Shown here in pieces: positions 33,688 to 44,230 of a DNA stretch of 62,000 bases (position 1 is its first letter; each line of letters begins with the position of its first letter). The DNA comes from Glandiceps talaboti. Taxonomy: Eukaryota; Hemichordata; Enteropneusta; Spengelidae. The translations under genes and the position numbers were made by a program. The stretch lies in assembly GCF_964340395.1 (NCBI RefSeq), contig NC_135557.1:13123546-13185545 (forward strand). The letters are read 5' to 3'. A model generated the notes under the pieces. It was not told the DNA's origin. It saw nothing but the letters and a program-made list of their open reading frames with translations, and did not search any database.

Positions 33688-34640
33688 TTAGGAAAGTGCT
33701 TTGATCACTTGTCTAGTAAACAGAAAATAAACCCCACACATTCTTTAATATATGTTATAACAAACACCAGGTTGTCATCACTCACACAAAATATACAGGG
33801 CCGATGTTCATTTGACACGATATTGCCGATAGAGACATATCGAAACAATGAAAAGAAAAGTATTGCACGATCATTTTGTCTAATAAACAGAAAATAAATT
33901 AACAAGATATGAAAACAAGCAGCTTTTTGTCATCACAAAAAAAGTTGTAGTTGTAAATAATTGACAAACTACTTTTGTGCTTAATTTGCGTGTCTGATAA
34001 CACTTTCATTGAAGAGAATTGAAACTTGGAATCGCAAGTATGCAAATGCTTGGCCACTGATAGATGGAGCCACTCTCTTGTATCAGATAGACTTTCATAC
34101 CGTGTTTGGGTATCGACATTGTCAACCCTCTCGCATCAAAATCTCCCAAATAAATTCACTGGCTGCGAACACTTTCATGGTATATCTATTTTAAACACCA
34201 AAATATAAGGAGACGTTTTTTTACTACGCGAGCCATAAACGGCATAATCATTGTCCTTTTTATTTTGTGCAATCACGCCGGAATATCAGAATCGAGAAAA
34301 TACGAAAATTAACAAAGGGAAAGAAATATCGATAAATATAGAAATGAAACAGATTTGACTTGATCAAATATTAATCAGAGAGGTGTCTATAATTCTAGGG
34401 AATGAAAATTTCAGAACATTATAACAACTTTAATAACAGTACAGACAGACCAAAACCATTATAAATTACAGATAGCAGGCTTTATACAACTCCTAATATC
34501 CACCTACTGTGAGTTTGGCCAGCGTTATTTCTTACTTTGGATAACAATAACTCGGGAAAGAGGGAAAACTCATAAATTGGAGGTTTCACATACTAACCAC
34601 AACTTCCACCTTCAAATCTGAAATTGTCAATGTTGTTATC
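33688..34640 (+). repeat. Duplicated block (partner at 43,022-43,955)
   Basis: Ordered similarity of roughly 85% by eye, from 'ggaaagtgctttgatc' to 'accacaacttccacct'. Frames inside are not conserved between the copies, so it is noncoding. Confidence 0.8.
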
Positions 34641-34652
34641 CAAAAATAGTGT

Positions 34653-34711
34653 ACGATGGTAAAGTTTAAATACATAACCTGTTTTTTTTCTCTCTTAAAC
34701 TTTACCATCGT
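34653..34711. repeat. Perfect 16-bp hairpin
   Basis: The arms 'acgatggtaaagttta' (34,653-34,668) and its exact reverse complement (34,696-34,711) flank a 27-base loop. No function is assigned. The following 34,712-35,147 shows nothing recognisable. Confidence 0.85.
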
Positions 34712-35156
34712 GACGAACATAACATCTTCTCCTTGTAATATGTTCATTTCAATTCATTTCGCCCTAATTTAAACCCGTCCCAAATAAAACTTAAATCCTC
34801 TTCCCTATAAAACTTACAATCGTTACAAGCAATGGATATACATAAGCTTATATACAAAATTGTAAACCATGTCGACGGCCTGAAAGAATGTCGCAACAGT
34901 TCGTAACAGACCAACAAAATGCATGTAAATTTCATGAAATACGTTATATCGTTGTAATTGTTTCTATCAAACGACAATTCCTTCTGATATCTTTCGTCAT
35001 GTATTAATTTTCATACCCCGATTTCGGAAAGTGGGCAAGTTGAAAATTGGACGCGTAAACTGACACGAGTTTAGATTGGGAAGAAGTGACTCGACACCAT
35101 TTACTGCACTGTGACATCGAAAGACTTGCTGCAAACAATTCAGTTATACTAGTTAT

Positions 35157-35438
35157 AATAATAATCTTTATTTGTCTAAATAAATTCGGAAATTTGTTGA
35201 ATGGTCGCCGCAAGTGAAGCGCGCTAGTGTCCTAGTGTTGAAGAAGCAGGAGGAAACCGGAGCACCCGTAGAAAACCTGCGTTGTTCGGCAGGGTCAAAC
35301 TGAGCATCACCCTTCTTACATACAGACCTGGTTATTTTTTTAATGAAACCCTGCCTGACACCAGGCGGGTTCGAACCCAAACTGCAGAGGTAAGAGGCGT
35401 ACGAGCTCGGCCACCGACAACCTCAGATTGTCCAATTG
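35157..35438 (-). mobile_element. tRNA-derived SINE with 9-bp target duplication
   Basis: On the minus strand the head carries an A box (TGGCCGAGCTCG) and a B box (GGTTCGAACCC) at normal tRNA spacing. A conserved-looking body follows (gtgctccggtttcctcc), and the element ends in an (ATT)n tail. TACTAGTTA flanks both sides (35,148-35,156 and 35,439-35,447). The head resembles a Leu/Ser-type tRNA (GTGGCCGAG), but the parent tRNA is not certain. It was presumably mobilised by a LINE. Confidence 0.8.
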
Positions 35439-35447
35439 TACTAGTTA

Positions 35448-36020
35448 CTATATATACAACTCCGACTGCTGCTGCAACGTGACTAGGGGCGCACTTGAAA
35501 GCACTCAAAAAAATGCTTAGTCTAGGATGACAGTTCTAGAGAGAGTCAACATTGATCGATTATTTCGAGTTACCCGTACACAAAAGTTTACAATTACATA
35601 TACTTAACATGCTTTGCCCGTAATTTTCGCACGATCATGTGTATAATTGTGAATTAAATGCAAAACAACCAATCGACGGTGATGTTGCAAAAGAAAGCTG
35701 GGATATTGTGACAAAATGATTGTGAATTTATTATCCTACGTTTCGGAGTAAATTGAGTTCTCATTGTTAGACATATGTGTGTCAAACTGAAGCCAGGGTT
35801 GCATCGAGTATTTGTCGTTTCACAAGAAAACCAAATACTAATGTCTCAACCGCAAGTCATCAGCGCCTCGTCAAGCCATGGACACACATGACCGTGGTTT
35901 TACAATGATGAATATTCAGTGGTCAGAGGAATCAGTCTCCGTCCGGAACCGGTCATGGTCGACCTCGGCAGGACGGCATTCTGATATTCGATCATTCCAT
36001 TTTAACAGAATTCAAGTTTG

Positions 36021-36076
<56 letters not shown>

Positions 36077-36229
36077 TGCAAACGCGCATACATCATTGAG
36101 TTGGCTTTACATTCATAAATTACATTAGATAACTGATAAGCAAAACTCCCAATAGATAAATCTCCCTCCCCTTGTCATCTACCCTTTCCCCTCCGAAAAA
36201 AATACATTCAAAATAAATGTCTGGTTATG
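35448..36229. other. No gene recognised; (TG)n at 36,030-36,073
   Basis: A short (TA)n run passes into a pure TG run of about 22 units. Otherwise unremarkable. Confidence 0.6.
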
Positions 36230-36960
36230 AACTCCTTAAAATAAAAGATTGGATGAAAGCGATTTCTACGTATAAACTACATGAAGTGAGAAATGCACTC
36301 TCCACTGTCTGGGGATATATGTTTTCCAGGGGCAATACACATTGTTTGTGACCAACCGCAAAGCTAAAGAAGTCGGCACAGGCAGACGAAACCAAACGAT
36401 GTCAACCAAACATCTATTGAAATAAAGCTCACTTTCTCTTTCTTCTGTAATTTTTTTCTGTACAGTAATGCTGTGTAAAAGTAAAACTAGACAATACTAA
36501 CCACGCTTGTAAAAGAAAGCAATTTAAAACATGCTGGATGGATGGTCTCATTTCACCCACTGTAACGCGGTGAAAATGCCTAGGCCTATGGTTACTCTGA
36601 GATAGCCTGTAGACGGAGTCAGACTAGGAAAACATTGACAACTCCACAATGTGGATATACAGCCTTAGATTGTCACGTAGTCCGAAGATGTGAATATATT
36701 TTTGAAGAATTGTGTGGTTGTGTCGATGTGTGTGTATTTGTCGGCATAAAAAGAAATGTGTTGAGAGGAATAGTCTGCACAAAAAAAAAACGAACACTAT
36801 CAAAATTCAATATTGGCTATTTTAGACAGGAACACTGTAATTTCACCGTCATAATTTCCATCCTACCCATTTACTGACATTGACTCTTTCAAATTAACAC
36901 TGCAACATCATTTTCAAAGCAAGCCACGGCTTCAACACCCAAAGTGTCACAAATTGCCAC
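36230..36960 (+). repeat. Duplicated block, copy II
   Basis: This is a partial third copy of the block at 28,735-31,960 and 45,836-47,550. Shared landmarks are 'gtctggggatat', 'gaagtcggcacaggcagac', 'attgtgtggttgtgtc' and 'tgacattgactctttcaa'. The (AG)n tract is absent. Confidence 0.7.
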
Positions 36961-37077
36961 TGAATATCATTCTACATGCACATTAAATGTATTTATTAGT
37001 AATTGTACACGATGGATGAATAACTTGCTTGATAGATTGGTAGAAGGAAGAACGGCTTTCCTTGAGTTCGTACTTAT

Positions 37078-37088
37078 GTCTGTTAGTA

Positions 37089-37127
<39 letters not shown>

Positions 37128-37169
37128 ACATGTATGTATGTATGTATGTATGTATGTATGTATGTATGT
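37078..37169. repeat. (TCTG)n then (TATG)n microsatellite
   Basis: Pure TCTG units followed by TATG units, the same unit pair as at the window start. Confidence 0.97.
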
Positions 37170-37559
37170 TTTTCACACTTAATTAGAGGGACAAACTTAA
37201 ACTAGACGTTTTGACAGCTGCGGTTACACCAACTGCGTCTTCACCTAGCATGTCATGGCTGTTGAGAAAGATTTGTCAGCAGTAAGTAGTGGTCTTATCC
37301 AGACTTCACACACGCATGACGCAAATCATAGTGCAGGGAAAAGCGTTGCCGGAGTAATTATAATTTGTGCAGGGCAATTAGTTACGTCACACCAAATCAA
37401 TAATTTCCACTTTACGTCGGGATATTTTAAAAAATATTACTAATTAAATGGGCATTATCATTTTATTATTCGGTACTTCTGATCGAGTATATGTAGGTGA
37501 AGTCGTTTTCAAATGTAAAATTGCGCATTTTAACATCCCGTAAATGACGTAAAGCAACG

Positions 37560-37905
37560 TCGCGTCAGTGACCGGCGCCTGGCAAGTCCAGGGTCTATAG
37601 TTATGCCAATGCCCTAATAAAAGCCCATAGAAGTATCCCAACAATGAAAAGAAAGTGATTTGATCTTGTGTAATTAACACAAAAAATGAACTTTACACTT
37701 GTTACAAGCTTGTCAAACAAACACCAGAGTGTCACCACACATAAGATTTCGTTGAAAACAAGTGACAAACTTATAACAAGAGAAAGAAAACATATAGTGT
37801 GTGCCATACACTCAATGTTGAATTCAATGATGTATTTGTGTGCCAATGACAAAACAAAGCCGATTTGCAGTTAACACGATAGTGCTGATAGAGACATATC
37901 GAAAC
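37560..37905. repeat. Repeat unit shared with 33,240-33,687
   Basis: See the partner segment. It ends at 'gacatatcgaaacaat', exactly where a LINE fragment begins. Confidence 0.65.
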
Positions 37906-37908
37906 AAT

Positions 37909-38350
37909 AAACTTATGTCGTATCTGTGGTACCGTAGAACCACAGAAACACATGTTTTGGGAATGCAGACGACTTGATAATCTGTGGAAAAAAGTAATGG
38001 ACTTCATCAACAATATGTACAACACTAGAATTGATTATGTTTTCGTGATTTAATTATTGGAATCAATAACGTAGGTAGCTGTGTAAATCATATTATTGTG
38101 ATAGCAATGTTTACGATTTACAAATCTTGGCTTATCTGCCAGGACAAAAGCGTATCTGTGTTTGAGAGATCTTGTATTTTTCTCCTTTTCAAAGAAGAGT
38201 TATCAGACAGAATGAGAACTGAGTAAAATTAATGATGTAAAGGCCAGAAAGAAATGGAAAGGCTTTGTCGAAATCATAGCCTAAATTGTAATTTTCATTT
38301 ATTTACCCTGTATTATTATGGCACTATAATTAAATAATATTATATAATAA
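37909..38350 (+). pseudogene. 3' end of a non-LTR retrotransposon (reverse-transcriptase C-terminus), broken
   Basis: The translation contains a zinc-knuckle of LINE C-termini, CRICG...HMFWEC, followed by RLDNLW. The frame is then broken near 38,050 and resumes as a hydrophobic stretch ending ...FKEELSDRMRTE, with a further KARKKWKGFVEI segment in another frame. It ends in an (ATAATA)-rich tail near 38,350. It is a dead 5'-truncated copy; the clade is not assigned. Confidence 0.6.
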
Positions 38351-38369
38351 TAATAATTTTTGTAATAAT

Positions 38370-38665
38370 CGAGTTTACTTGAATATTAACCACCCTAACT
38401 GGGGTAGTTTTTTATGTTGAGCTCAAAAAGGGGTCATTTTATTAACATCCGTTGCCATGGTAACCAAAATCACCATAAGATGTGGATGATTTTTCCAAAA
38501 TTTGACAAAAAAACATGGAAAGAAATGAAAAATAATGAAAAGATTTCCTTGTTTTTGACATGTATGACATGGGGCTATCTGTTGTAACATAAATTATCTA
38601 AAATAAGACTGCTGTTACCATGGAAACATAGAGTAGAGTAAAAAATGTTGTGTTGGGTAAACACC
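38370..38665 (+). repeat. About 300-bp repeat, copy 1 (partner at 39,070-39,420)
   Basis: Shared order: 'gagtt..actt.aatatt..accac', 'gttgccatggta', 'ttgtaa.a.a.attatctaaa' and 'catggaaacata'. The two copies are separated by the LINE tail below. Noncoding. Confidence 0.6.
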
Positions 38666-38671
38666 TACATA

Positions 38672-38991
38672 TCTATAATAATAATAATAATAATAATAAT
38701 TTATTTTCACCATAATAATAAGTATTTACATTTCATAAATCTAACTAAGTATAATTGGTGGGGACCATGAAATATAGTTCAGCAGAACTAATCTTCCTTC
38801 ATGGCCCAAACAAATTATATGAAATAAATCATTTTATACAATGAAGATATGTAGAGTTGCAAAAATGTTATACATGTAGAACAAAATAGGTGCATACTCT
38901 AATACCTCATACATAACAAAATAACTCCAAAAAGTACAATTTGATAGGAAAACAAAGCAACAAAGAAATCAATAATCTAGGGATGGGGAAG

Positions 38992-39035
<44 letters not shown>

Positions 39036-39040
39036 AGTAC
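38672..39040 (-). mobile_element. LINE-like 3' UTR with (ATT)n tail
   Basis: On the minus strand the sequence reads through 'ccatgaaggaagattagttc' and 'ggtgaaaataaatt' into (ATT)n at 38,676-38,702, a common ending for invertebrate non-LTR elements. A 39-base A run on the plus strand (38,996-39,034) lies at its other end. No coding part is left. Confidence 0.45.
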
Positions 39041-39069
39041 AACACTTATCTGGAAAATAACATGATAAA

Positions 39070-39420
39070 TCTAATTATAACATAGTTTATTTGCATATTG
39101 ACTACCGTAGCTAGTGTAGTTTGCTATGCTGAGTTCAAAAATAGTTATCATTTTAGGAACTTCTGTTGCCATGGTATTCCAAATGACCATATTATGCATT
39201 ATTTGGCAAAATTTATGTAAAATTCGAAGAACAAATTTTTTTACAAACAAATTCCTTACTTTTGGCATATATGCACTAGTGCTATCCATTGTAAGACAGA
39301 TTATCTAAAAATGGAGAGTGGCTTCCATGGAAACATAAAATACGCTTACATTACAAATGCCATGTTTTAGTACAAAAATACATCTGACATACACCTACAA
39401 ATGAATGGGTTTGCTATTAA
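39070..39420 (+). repeat. About 300-bp repeat, copy 2
   Basis: Partner of 38,370-38,665. The following 39,421-39,917 shows nothing recognisable. Confidence 0.6.
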
Positions 39421-39915
39421 AATACCAAATATTTTGTTACTCTAAGTCCAAAAAATATATGCAACGAGTCACAAACTGAGTGGTCGTAAAAGCTTAACAT
39501 GTATGTCAGAAGATCTGTGCTGATTACAAGGTCTAATTACGATCACACATTTTAAAGGGCCGGCCGGCTGACTACATTACAACATGTCACGTGCAAGGAG
39601 GGTGCTACGTGTACATAAACAATCCAGTGTGCAGGAATGTGAAGAAAAATATAGGCCTTCGCTAGTTTTCTGATAAATATTACATGTAAAAGCCTGCAAC
39701 CGTTTGCAATAATGACAGCATAACACAGGAATAAAGATATAGTGTGTGAAATTACGATTAAATACAAATTACTCAGCTTGGAAATACAACCCCATCTTGA
39801 CATATTCTTGTCCTTTTCAGTTGCCATTTACAAACATGTACGTTAACGAAGTCATCACAGCTCTACATACCTTTTGCTATTAACAAAATTCAACTTTCTT
39901 TTCTTGGCAGTGTAA

Positions 39916-39917
<2 letters not shown>

Positions 39918-39987
<70 letters not shown>
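39918..39987. repeat. (AT)n microsatellite
   Basis: About 34 AT units, close to the 3' end of the Penelope-like element. Confidence 0.98.
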
Positions 39988-39988
<1 letters not shown>

Positions 39989-40026
39989 CTATTAAAAATA
40001 GTACAGTATCAAGTAAGATACACAGG

Positions 40027-40070
40027 AGCCGTTACACAGTGTTTCATGCTTACGCAATCATCGGACGACT
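40027..40070 (-). ncRNA. Degenerate type I hammerhead ribozyme of the Penelope-like element
   Basis: Reading the minus strand: stem I strand AGTCGT, core CCGATGA (canonical CUGAUGA, so U4 is C), stem II TGC-GTAA-GCA with a GNRA loop and a flanking T-T mismatch, core GAAA, stem III ACA-CTG-TGT, cleavage base A (a GUA site), then ACGGCT closing stem I with one G-U pair. All three stems fall in the right order, 57 bases past the stop codon. The core change probably weakens or abolishes cleavage. Confidence 0.65.
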
Positions 40071-40126
40071 AACGGTACAGTCAGTGATGTTCTACTATAA
40101 AAGTTCAAAAATTCTAAGGTTCCATT

Positions 40127-41221
40127 TCACGTGATATGGGCGCCACAGTGGAAGTTGGTCAGTACATATCTATTTTGATGTCGGCACTTTGAGATTAATT
40201 CTGATCGTTTGTTTAATAAATTGGATTTGTCAGCGTAGATGATACATAGTTTTTCTGCCAGGCAGAGATCACATCGCTTTGAAACATTAGAATAGGATGG
40301 TGCGCGTGTGATGACAGACCAGTCGATGGTATACTCTCGACCTTGACCTTTTCTTTTCAAGTTCCAGATATGTTTTGATAGCTCAGTACAGCATTGGTAT
40401 TTCTCATTGGTGATGGATTGTTTGTGGTTGGCATGTCGGAGTTTGAAACTGTTATCCGTTAAACCAATGTATTGCTTGTTGCTATCGTTGGTCTTAACAT
40501 TGGCACTGTACACGATATTACTGGATAGGCATTTTCCTCCAAGGGGGCACATGTCCTTAACTCGGCAGTTGCAGGCTACACTCACTGCTTTTTTCTCTGG
40601 TTCCATTATCTTTTTATTGTGTGCTTTAACAATGGATGCCATGTTCCCCATGCAGCTATAGCTCACTTTGACGTTGCCTCTGTGAAATATTTTGTGCAGT
40701 TTCGAACCTCTAGGGAAGTGCTTGTCAATTAAGTGGAGGAATTGGTTACCGATGTTTGATTTTACCGTTTTACTATAAGGTGGATTAAACCAGATGATAT
40801 TTCTTTGTCTATTTTTCCTCTTTACTTTATCAACACTTGTATTGACATATGCCATGCCATCTTTATATCCGTTGTTTTTGAGTACTTCTGCGTAGACTGG
40901 GGCTGCGGAGTTAAACACACTTTCATCATAGGAAATGTCAGAAAGCCTTTTACTTATTGCCGCTGGAAGATGTTTGATGATTGATGGCGGGTGGTTTGAT
41001 CTAGAATGAACGTATGCTGGATGGTCATTTGGTTTCCTATATGGGTAGAACTTTCCGTTGGTGAGGTTCAATGTAATGTCGAGATAGTTGACAATTTTCA
41101 AGTTGGACTCTATAGTTATTTTCAAGCCAGCTTCATGGAATATCTTGATGATATCTTTCTTCATGCATTCGGCCTTCCTTGCTGATGTATTTGTGAAGGC
41201 ATGATCGTGATGGATAAGCAA
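40127..41221 (-). CDS. Penelope-like element polyprotein C-terminus: RT thumb, Zn-finger linker and GIY-YIG endonuclease
   Basis: The frame has 364 codons. The N-terminal 130 residues resemble the end of a Penelope-type reverse transcriptase (NTSARKAE, VNYLDITLNL, YRKPNDHPAYVHSRSNHPP), but the upstream catalytic YRDD motif is not intact: the frame opens with LIHHDHAF where it should lie. A Cys-rich linker follows (CNCR...CPLGGKC). The endonuclease has NIVY, QYIG, then R and H in FKLRHANH and a glutamate in TELSKHIW, matching GIY-YIG catalytic positions. The C-terminus (CDLCLAEKLC, LNKRSELISKCRH) looks complete. No internal stop is present, so the copy is fairly young, but without an RT core it cannot move on its own. 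Plus-strand frames inside it are shadows. Confidence 0.8.
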   Translation of the reverse strand: MLIHHDHAFTNTSARKAECMKKDIIKIFHEAGLKITIESNLKIVNYLDITLNLTNGKFYPYRKPNDHPAYVHSRSNHPPSIIKHLPAAISKRLSDISYDESVFNSAAPVYAEVLKNNGYKDGMAYVNTSVDKVKRKNRQRNIIWFNPPYSKTVKSNIGNQFLHLIDKHFPRGSKLHKIFHRGNVKVSYSCMGNMASIVKAHNKKIMEPEKKAVSVACNCRVKDMCPLGGKCLSSNIVYSANVKTNDSNKQYIGLTDNSFKLRHANHKQSITNEKYQCCTELSKHIWNLKRKGQGREYTIDWSVITRAPSYSNVSKRCDLCLAEKLCIIYADKSNLLNKRSELISKCRHQNRYVLTNFHCGAHIT

Positions 41222-41959
41222 TGTAACATTCGATTATGTAGGTCTTTGAGTAATAAGGTCTGCGTCCAGTATGACACAACATTGACACTCGTGTACCAAA
41301 ATATCCATCCAAAGTTGCGTTCAAGGAAACTGTTAGTTGCGTTGTGATTTAACACAATGCTGCTGGATGTAGTTGGGGATGAGTAGCCTTCCGTACATTT
41401 TTACGGGAATATTGATAAATTATTCATGATTTCACAGTTGTGTCACCATCAAGATTGTGAAATTTTATTTGCGTTGTTTTAGTACGCACACACTGTGCAG
41501 ATGCACACATAAACATCTTGTGAATGTGATACAATGTTACAGTGTAACAATATCATCATGCCTGGAATGACCTATATCACGTGCTCTCCACATGTATGCC
41601 GTACATTTCATAATTTCGGATACTTTTTTGCATTCGGATTAATATATTATTACATGTTATCGGCTATTCATGAAAGTACAATTTGTAATAAATGAAACAA
41701 TATTCTTACAACGTTTTACAGTAGCAGAAGTTATGACACAGGTCAAGTCAACTTTATGGCATCGCATTTCCGATTGCGATCAAATCAAATCAAAACCATA
41801 CGATTTTAGAAGAGATTCAAACAACTTAAAATCTCAAAATTGTATCGCAAGTAACGCGAAGATAAAAAAATTAAATCAAGCGATTGTAGGAGTGCGAATT
41901 TGACATTTACTTCCGAATACTATGTCATATTTCCCATAGATAAACAATGGCCGTGTTCA

Positions 41960-42065
41960 TTTATGACAACTGAACTTTGCTCACGTTCAACTTTTTCAAA
42001 TGCGCACCAATCGGTCTGAAAATTCATAAATAGAGACCAAAGGGGTTTTGTAAAAATCTCTTGGT
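41960..42065 (+). repeat. Direct repeat of about 105 bp (partner at 42,500-42,615)
   Basis: Both contain 'atgacaact.aactt.gctca', 'caaatgc.caccaatc' and 'agagaccaaagggg'. No coding frame is shared. Confidence 0.75.
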
Positions 42066-42499
42066 TTTAGATTTGTCATTTTTTAAATTCTTTTCTGCAA
42101 AATGATGTGCTATCGCTGACTATGTTGTTAAAACTCATTAAGAAAACCATTGTAATTTGTGAACCAGCACATTTTACCATGTACACCTACAAACATAAAT
42201 ACAGACCTCTAACTTCGTTATTCTGTAAGTAAATTACACGTAATACATATAGACTGACCTAGCATTTGCTTTTCCAAAAAACAGTCTTTAAGTTCATGAA
42301 AGCTGTGTGGCAAATAAAATCGAGAGTTTCGAGTTATTCCGTATATTTTACTTTAATACCCGTCAGCAAATAATGGTATCAACAGGTCACTGACCAGTCA
42401 GAGATATGTGTTTCATGAACACTCGCCACAGTCAGTACAGTACTACTGTGCTCATATTAGAAAAAAATTGAAATCGATATTCTTTTCACTAAACTTTGC

Positions 42500-42615
42500 A
42501 ACATTGTTTTATGACAACTAAACTTCGCTCAGCTCATGTTCAACTTTATCAAATGCACACCAATCTGTATGAAAAATCGTAAGTAGAGACCAAAGGGGAT
42601 TTGTGAAAATCTGAG
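42500..42615 (+). repeat. Direct repeat, second copy
   Basis: Partner of 41,960-42,065. The stretch 42,616-42,950 shows nothing recognisable. Confidence 0.75.
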
Positions 42616-42949
42616 TCATCGCTACCGCTACCGTAGCTGTCAATCAAATATTAGTGCCTAAATGCTTCGGGGAATACTGGACAATTGAGATCTTCGCTGG
42701 GCCGCAGTGCTAGTGCCAATTTAGTCATAAAGAAAATAATATTGTTATACTTTTATTCATATACATGGCAAGTACCAAGCTCCCAATTGTTACGACTTGA
42801 AGCTTGAATGGGAAATGTTGAACAATTAGTTGTGGGTGTAAAACGTCAACCTTTACACCTCCTACGTATACACAACAACCATAAGTGATATTCCTTTAAA
42901 GTCCTCCCAACATTTTTCATTATTATATAATATTTAAACCCCTTCACTT

Positions 42950-42950
<1 letters not shown>

Positions 42951-42996
<46 letters not shown>

Positions 42997-42997
42997 T
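42951..42997. repeat. (AAT)n microsatellite
   Basis: About 15 TAA units, immediately before the second copy of the 33.7-34.6 kb block. This position suits a retroelement tail, but no element is visible. Confidence 0.97.
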
Positions 42998-43021
42998 TTA
43001 AAAAACAAACAAAAAAAGAAT

Positions 43022-43955
43022 AAGGAAAGTGCTTTGATCTCTAGTCTAGTAAACAGAAAATAAACTTCACATATTCTTTAAAAGATTTTATAACAAAAAG
43101 TTGGGTGTCATCACACAAAAATTGCCGATTTGCAGTTGACATATGATATAGCCGATAGAGACACACCGAAACTGTACAGATGAAAAGTAAAGTAATGCAC
43201 GATCTTCTTGTCTAATAAACAGAAAATAAAGTTCGCAAAATATGAAAACAAACAGCTGTTTGTCATCACAAATAAGTGTACTAGTAAATAAGTGACAAAA
43301 TACTTTGGGTTAATTTGCATGACTGACAACATCTTCATTGAACTGGGAATCGCAAGTATGCAAATGCTTGGCCACTGATAAATGGAGCCACTCTCTCTTG
43401 TGTCAGATAGACTTTCATACCGTGTTTAGGTATCAACATTTCCCAGCCTCCCGCATCAAAATATCCCCAATAAATAGACTGGCAGCGAACACTTTCATGG
43501 TATATCTATCTTAAACATCAAAATATAAGGAGACATTTTTTGAGTATGCGAGCAACACACGGCATCACCATTCTTCTTTTTATTTTGTGGAATCACCTCG
43601 GAACATCAGAATCGAAAACAAACGAAAATAAACAAAAGAAATATCGATAAATAAAGAAATCGAACAGTTTTCAGTTGATCAAATTTTAATCAGATTGGTG
43701 TCTATAATTCTATAGAAAGAAAGCCTCGGAACATTATAACAACTTTGTTAACAGTACAGACAGACCACAATCATTATGACGTACAGCAAGCAGGCTTTAT
43801 ACAACTCTTAATATCCACCTACTGTAGGTTTAGCCAGCGATATTCCTTACTTTGGATAACGACAATAACTTGGGAATTAAAAGAGGGAAAACTCATAAAT
43901 TGGAAGTTTAGCATGCTAACCACAACTTCCACCTCCACATCCAAAATTGTTAACG
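43022..43955 (+). repeat. Duplicated block (partner at 33,688-34,640)
   Basis: See the partner entry. It is followed directly by another copy of the dispersed family at 44,030-44,230. Confidence 0.8.
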
Positions 43956-44029
43956 TTATCAACGTTGAATTACAATTTCCACATGACATTGACTTCATCC
44001 AAGAGCATGTCAGATTGAATACTGAAATA

Positions 44030-44230
44030 AAATAACAGAAAGAATAAACAATACTCGAAAATAGGAAGATTGTGAGAAATGTGAAATGCGAGAGGCACTC
44101 ATCTGAGGATATTTTAGTGGAGTTTTAACACAGTTCGTTACAATTCTAAAGTTAGAGAGGTCAAGAAAAGCAGATGAAGTCAATAAACTCATTCCAAAGT
44201 TTATTCAATTAAAGGTCACCCAAATGGTTC
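44030..44230 (+). repeat. Dispersed repeat family, copy at 44.0 kb
   Basis: It matches 1340-1570 and 2450-2660 over 'agaataaacaa', 'agattgtgag' and the terminal 'aaaggtcacc'. Confidence 0.5.

Larger units (their letters stand above)
40015..41235 (-). mobile_element. Penelope-like retroelement, 5'-truncated
   Basis: It comprises the 364-codon frame and a downstream hammerhead-like segment. Recognisable protein homology starts only near reverse-transcriptase motif C, so the fingers and palm core are missing. Both RT loss by truncation and a hammerhead motif are usual for Penelope-like elements. The exact 5' boundary is not visible; 41,236-41,959 shows no feature I recognise. Confidence 0.75.

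Noticed and set aside
40407-40661. Plus-strand 84-codon frame
   Set aside because: It is a shadow of the minus-strand Penelope-like element protein.
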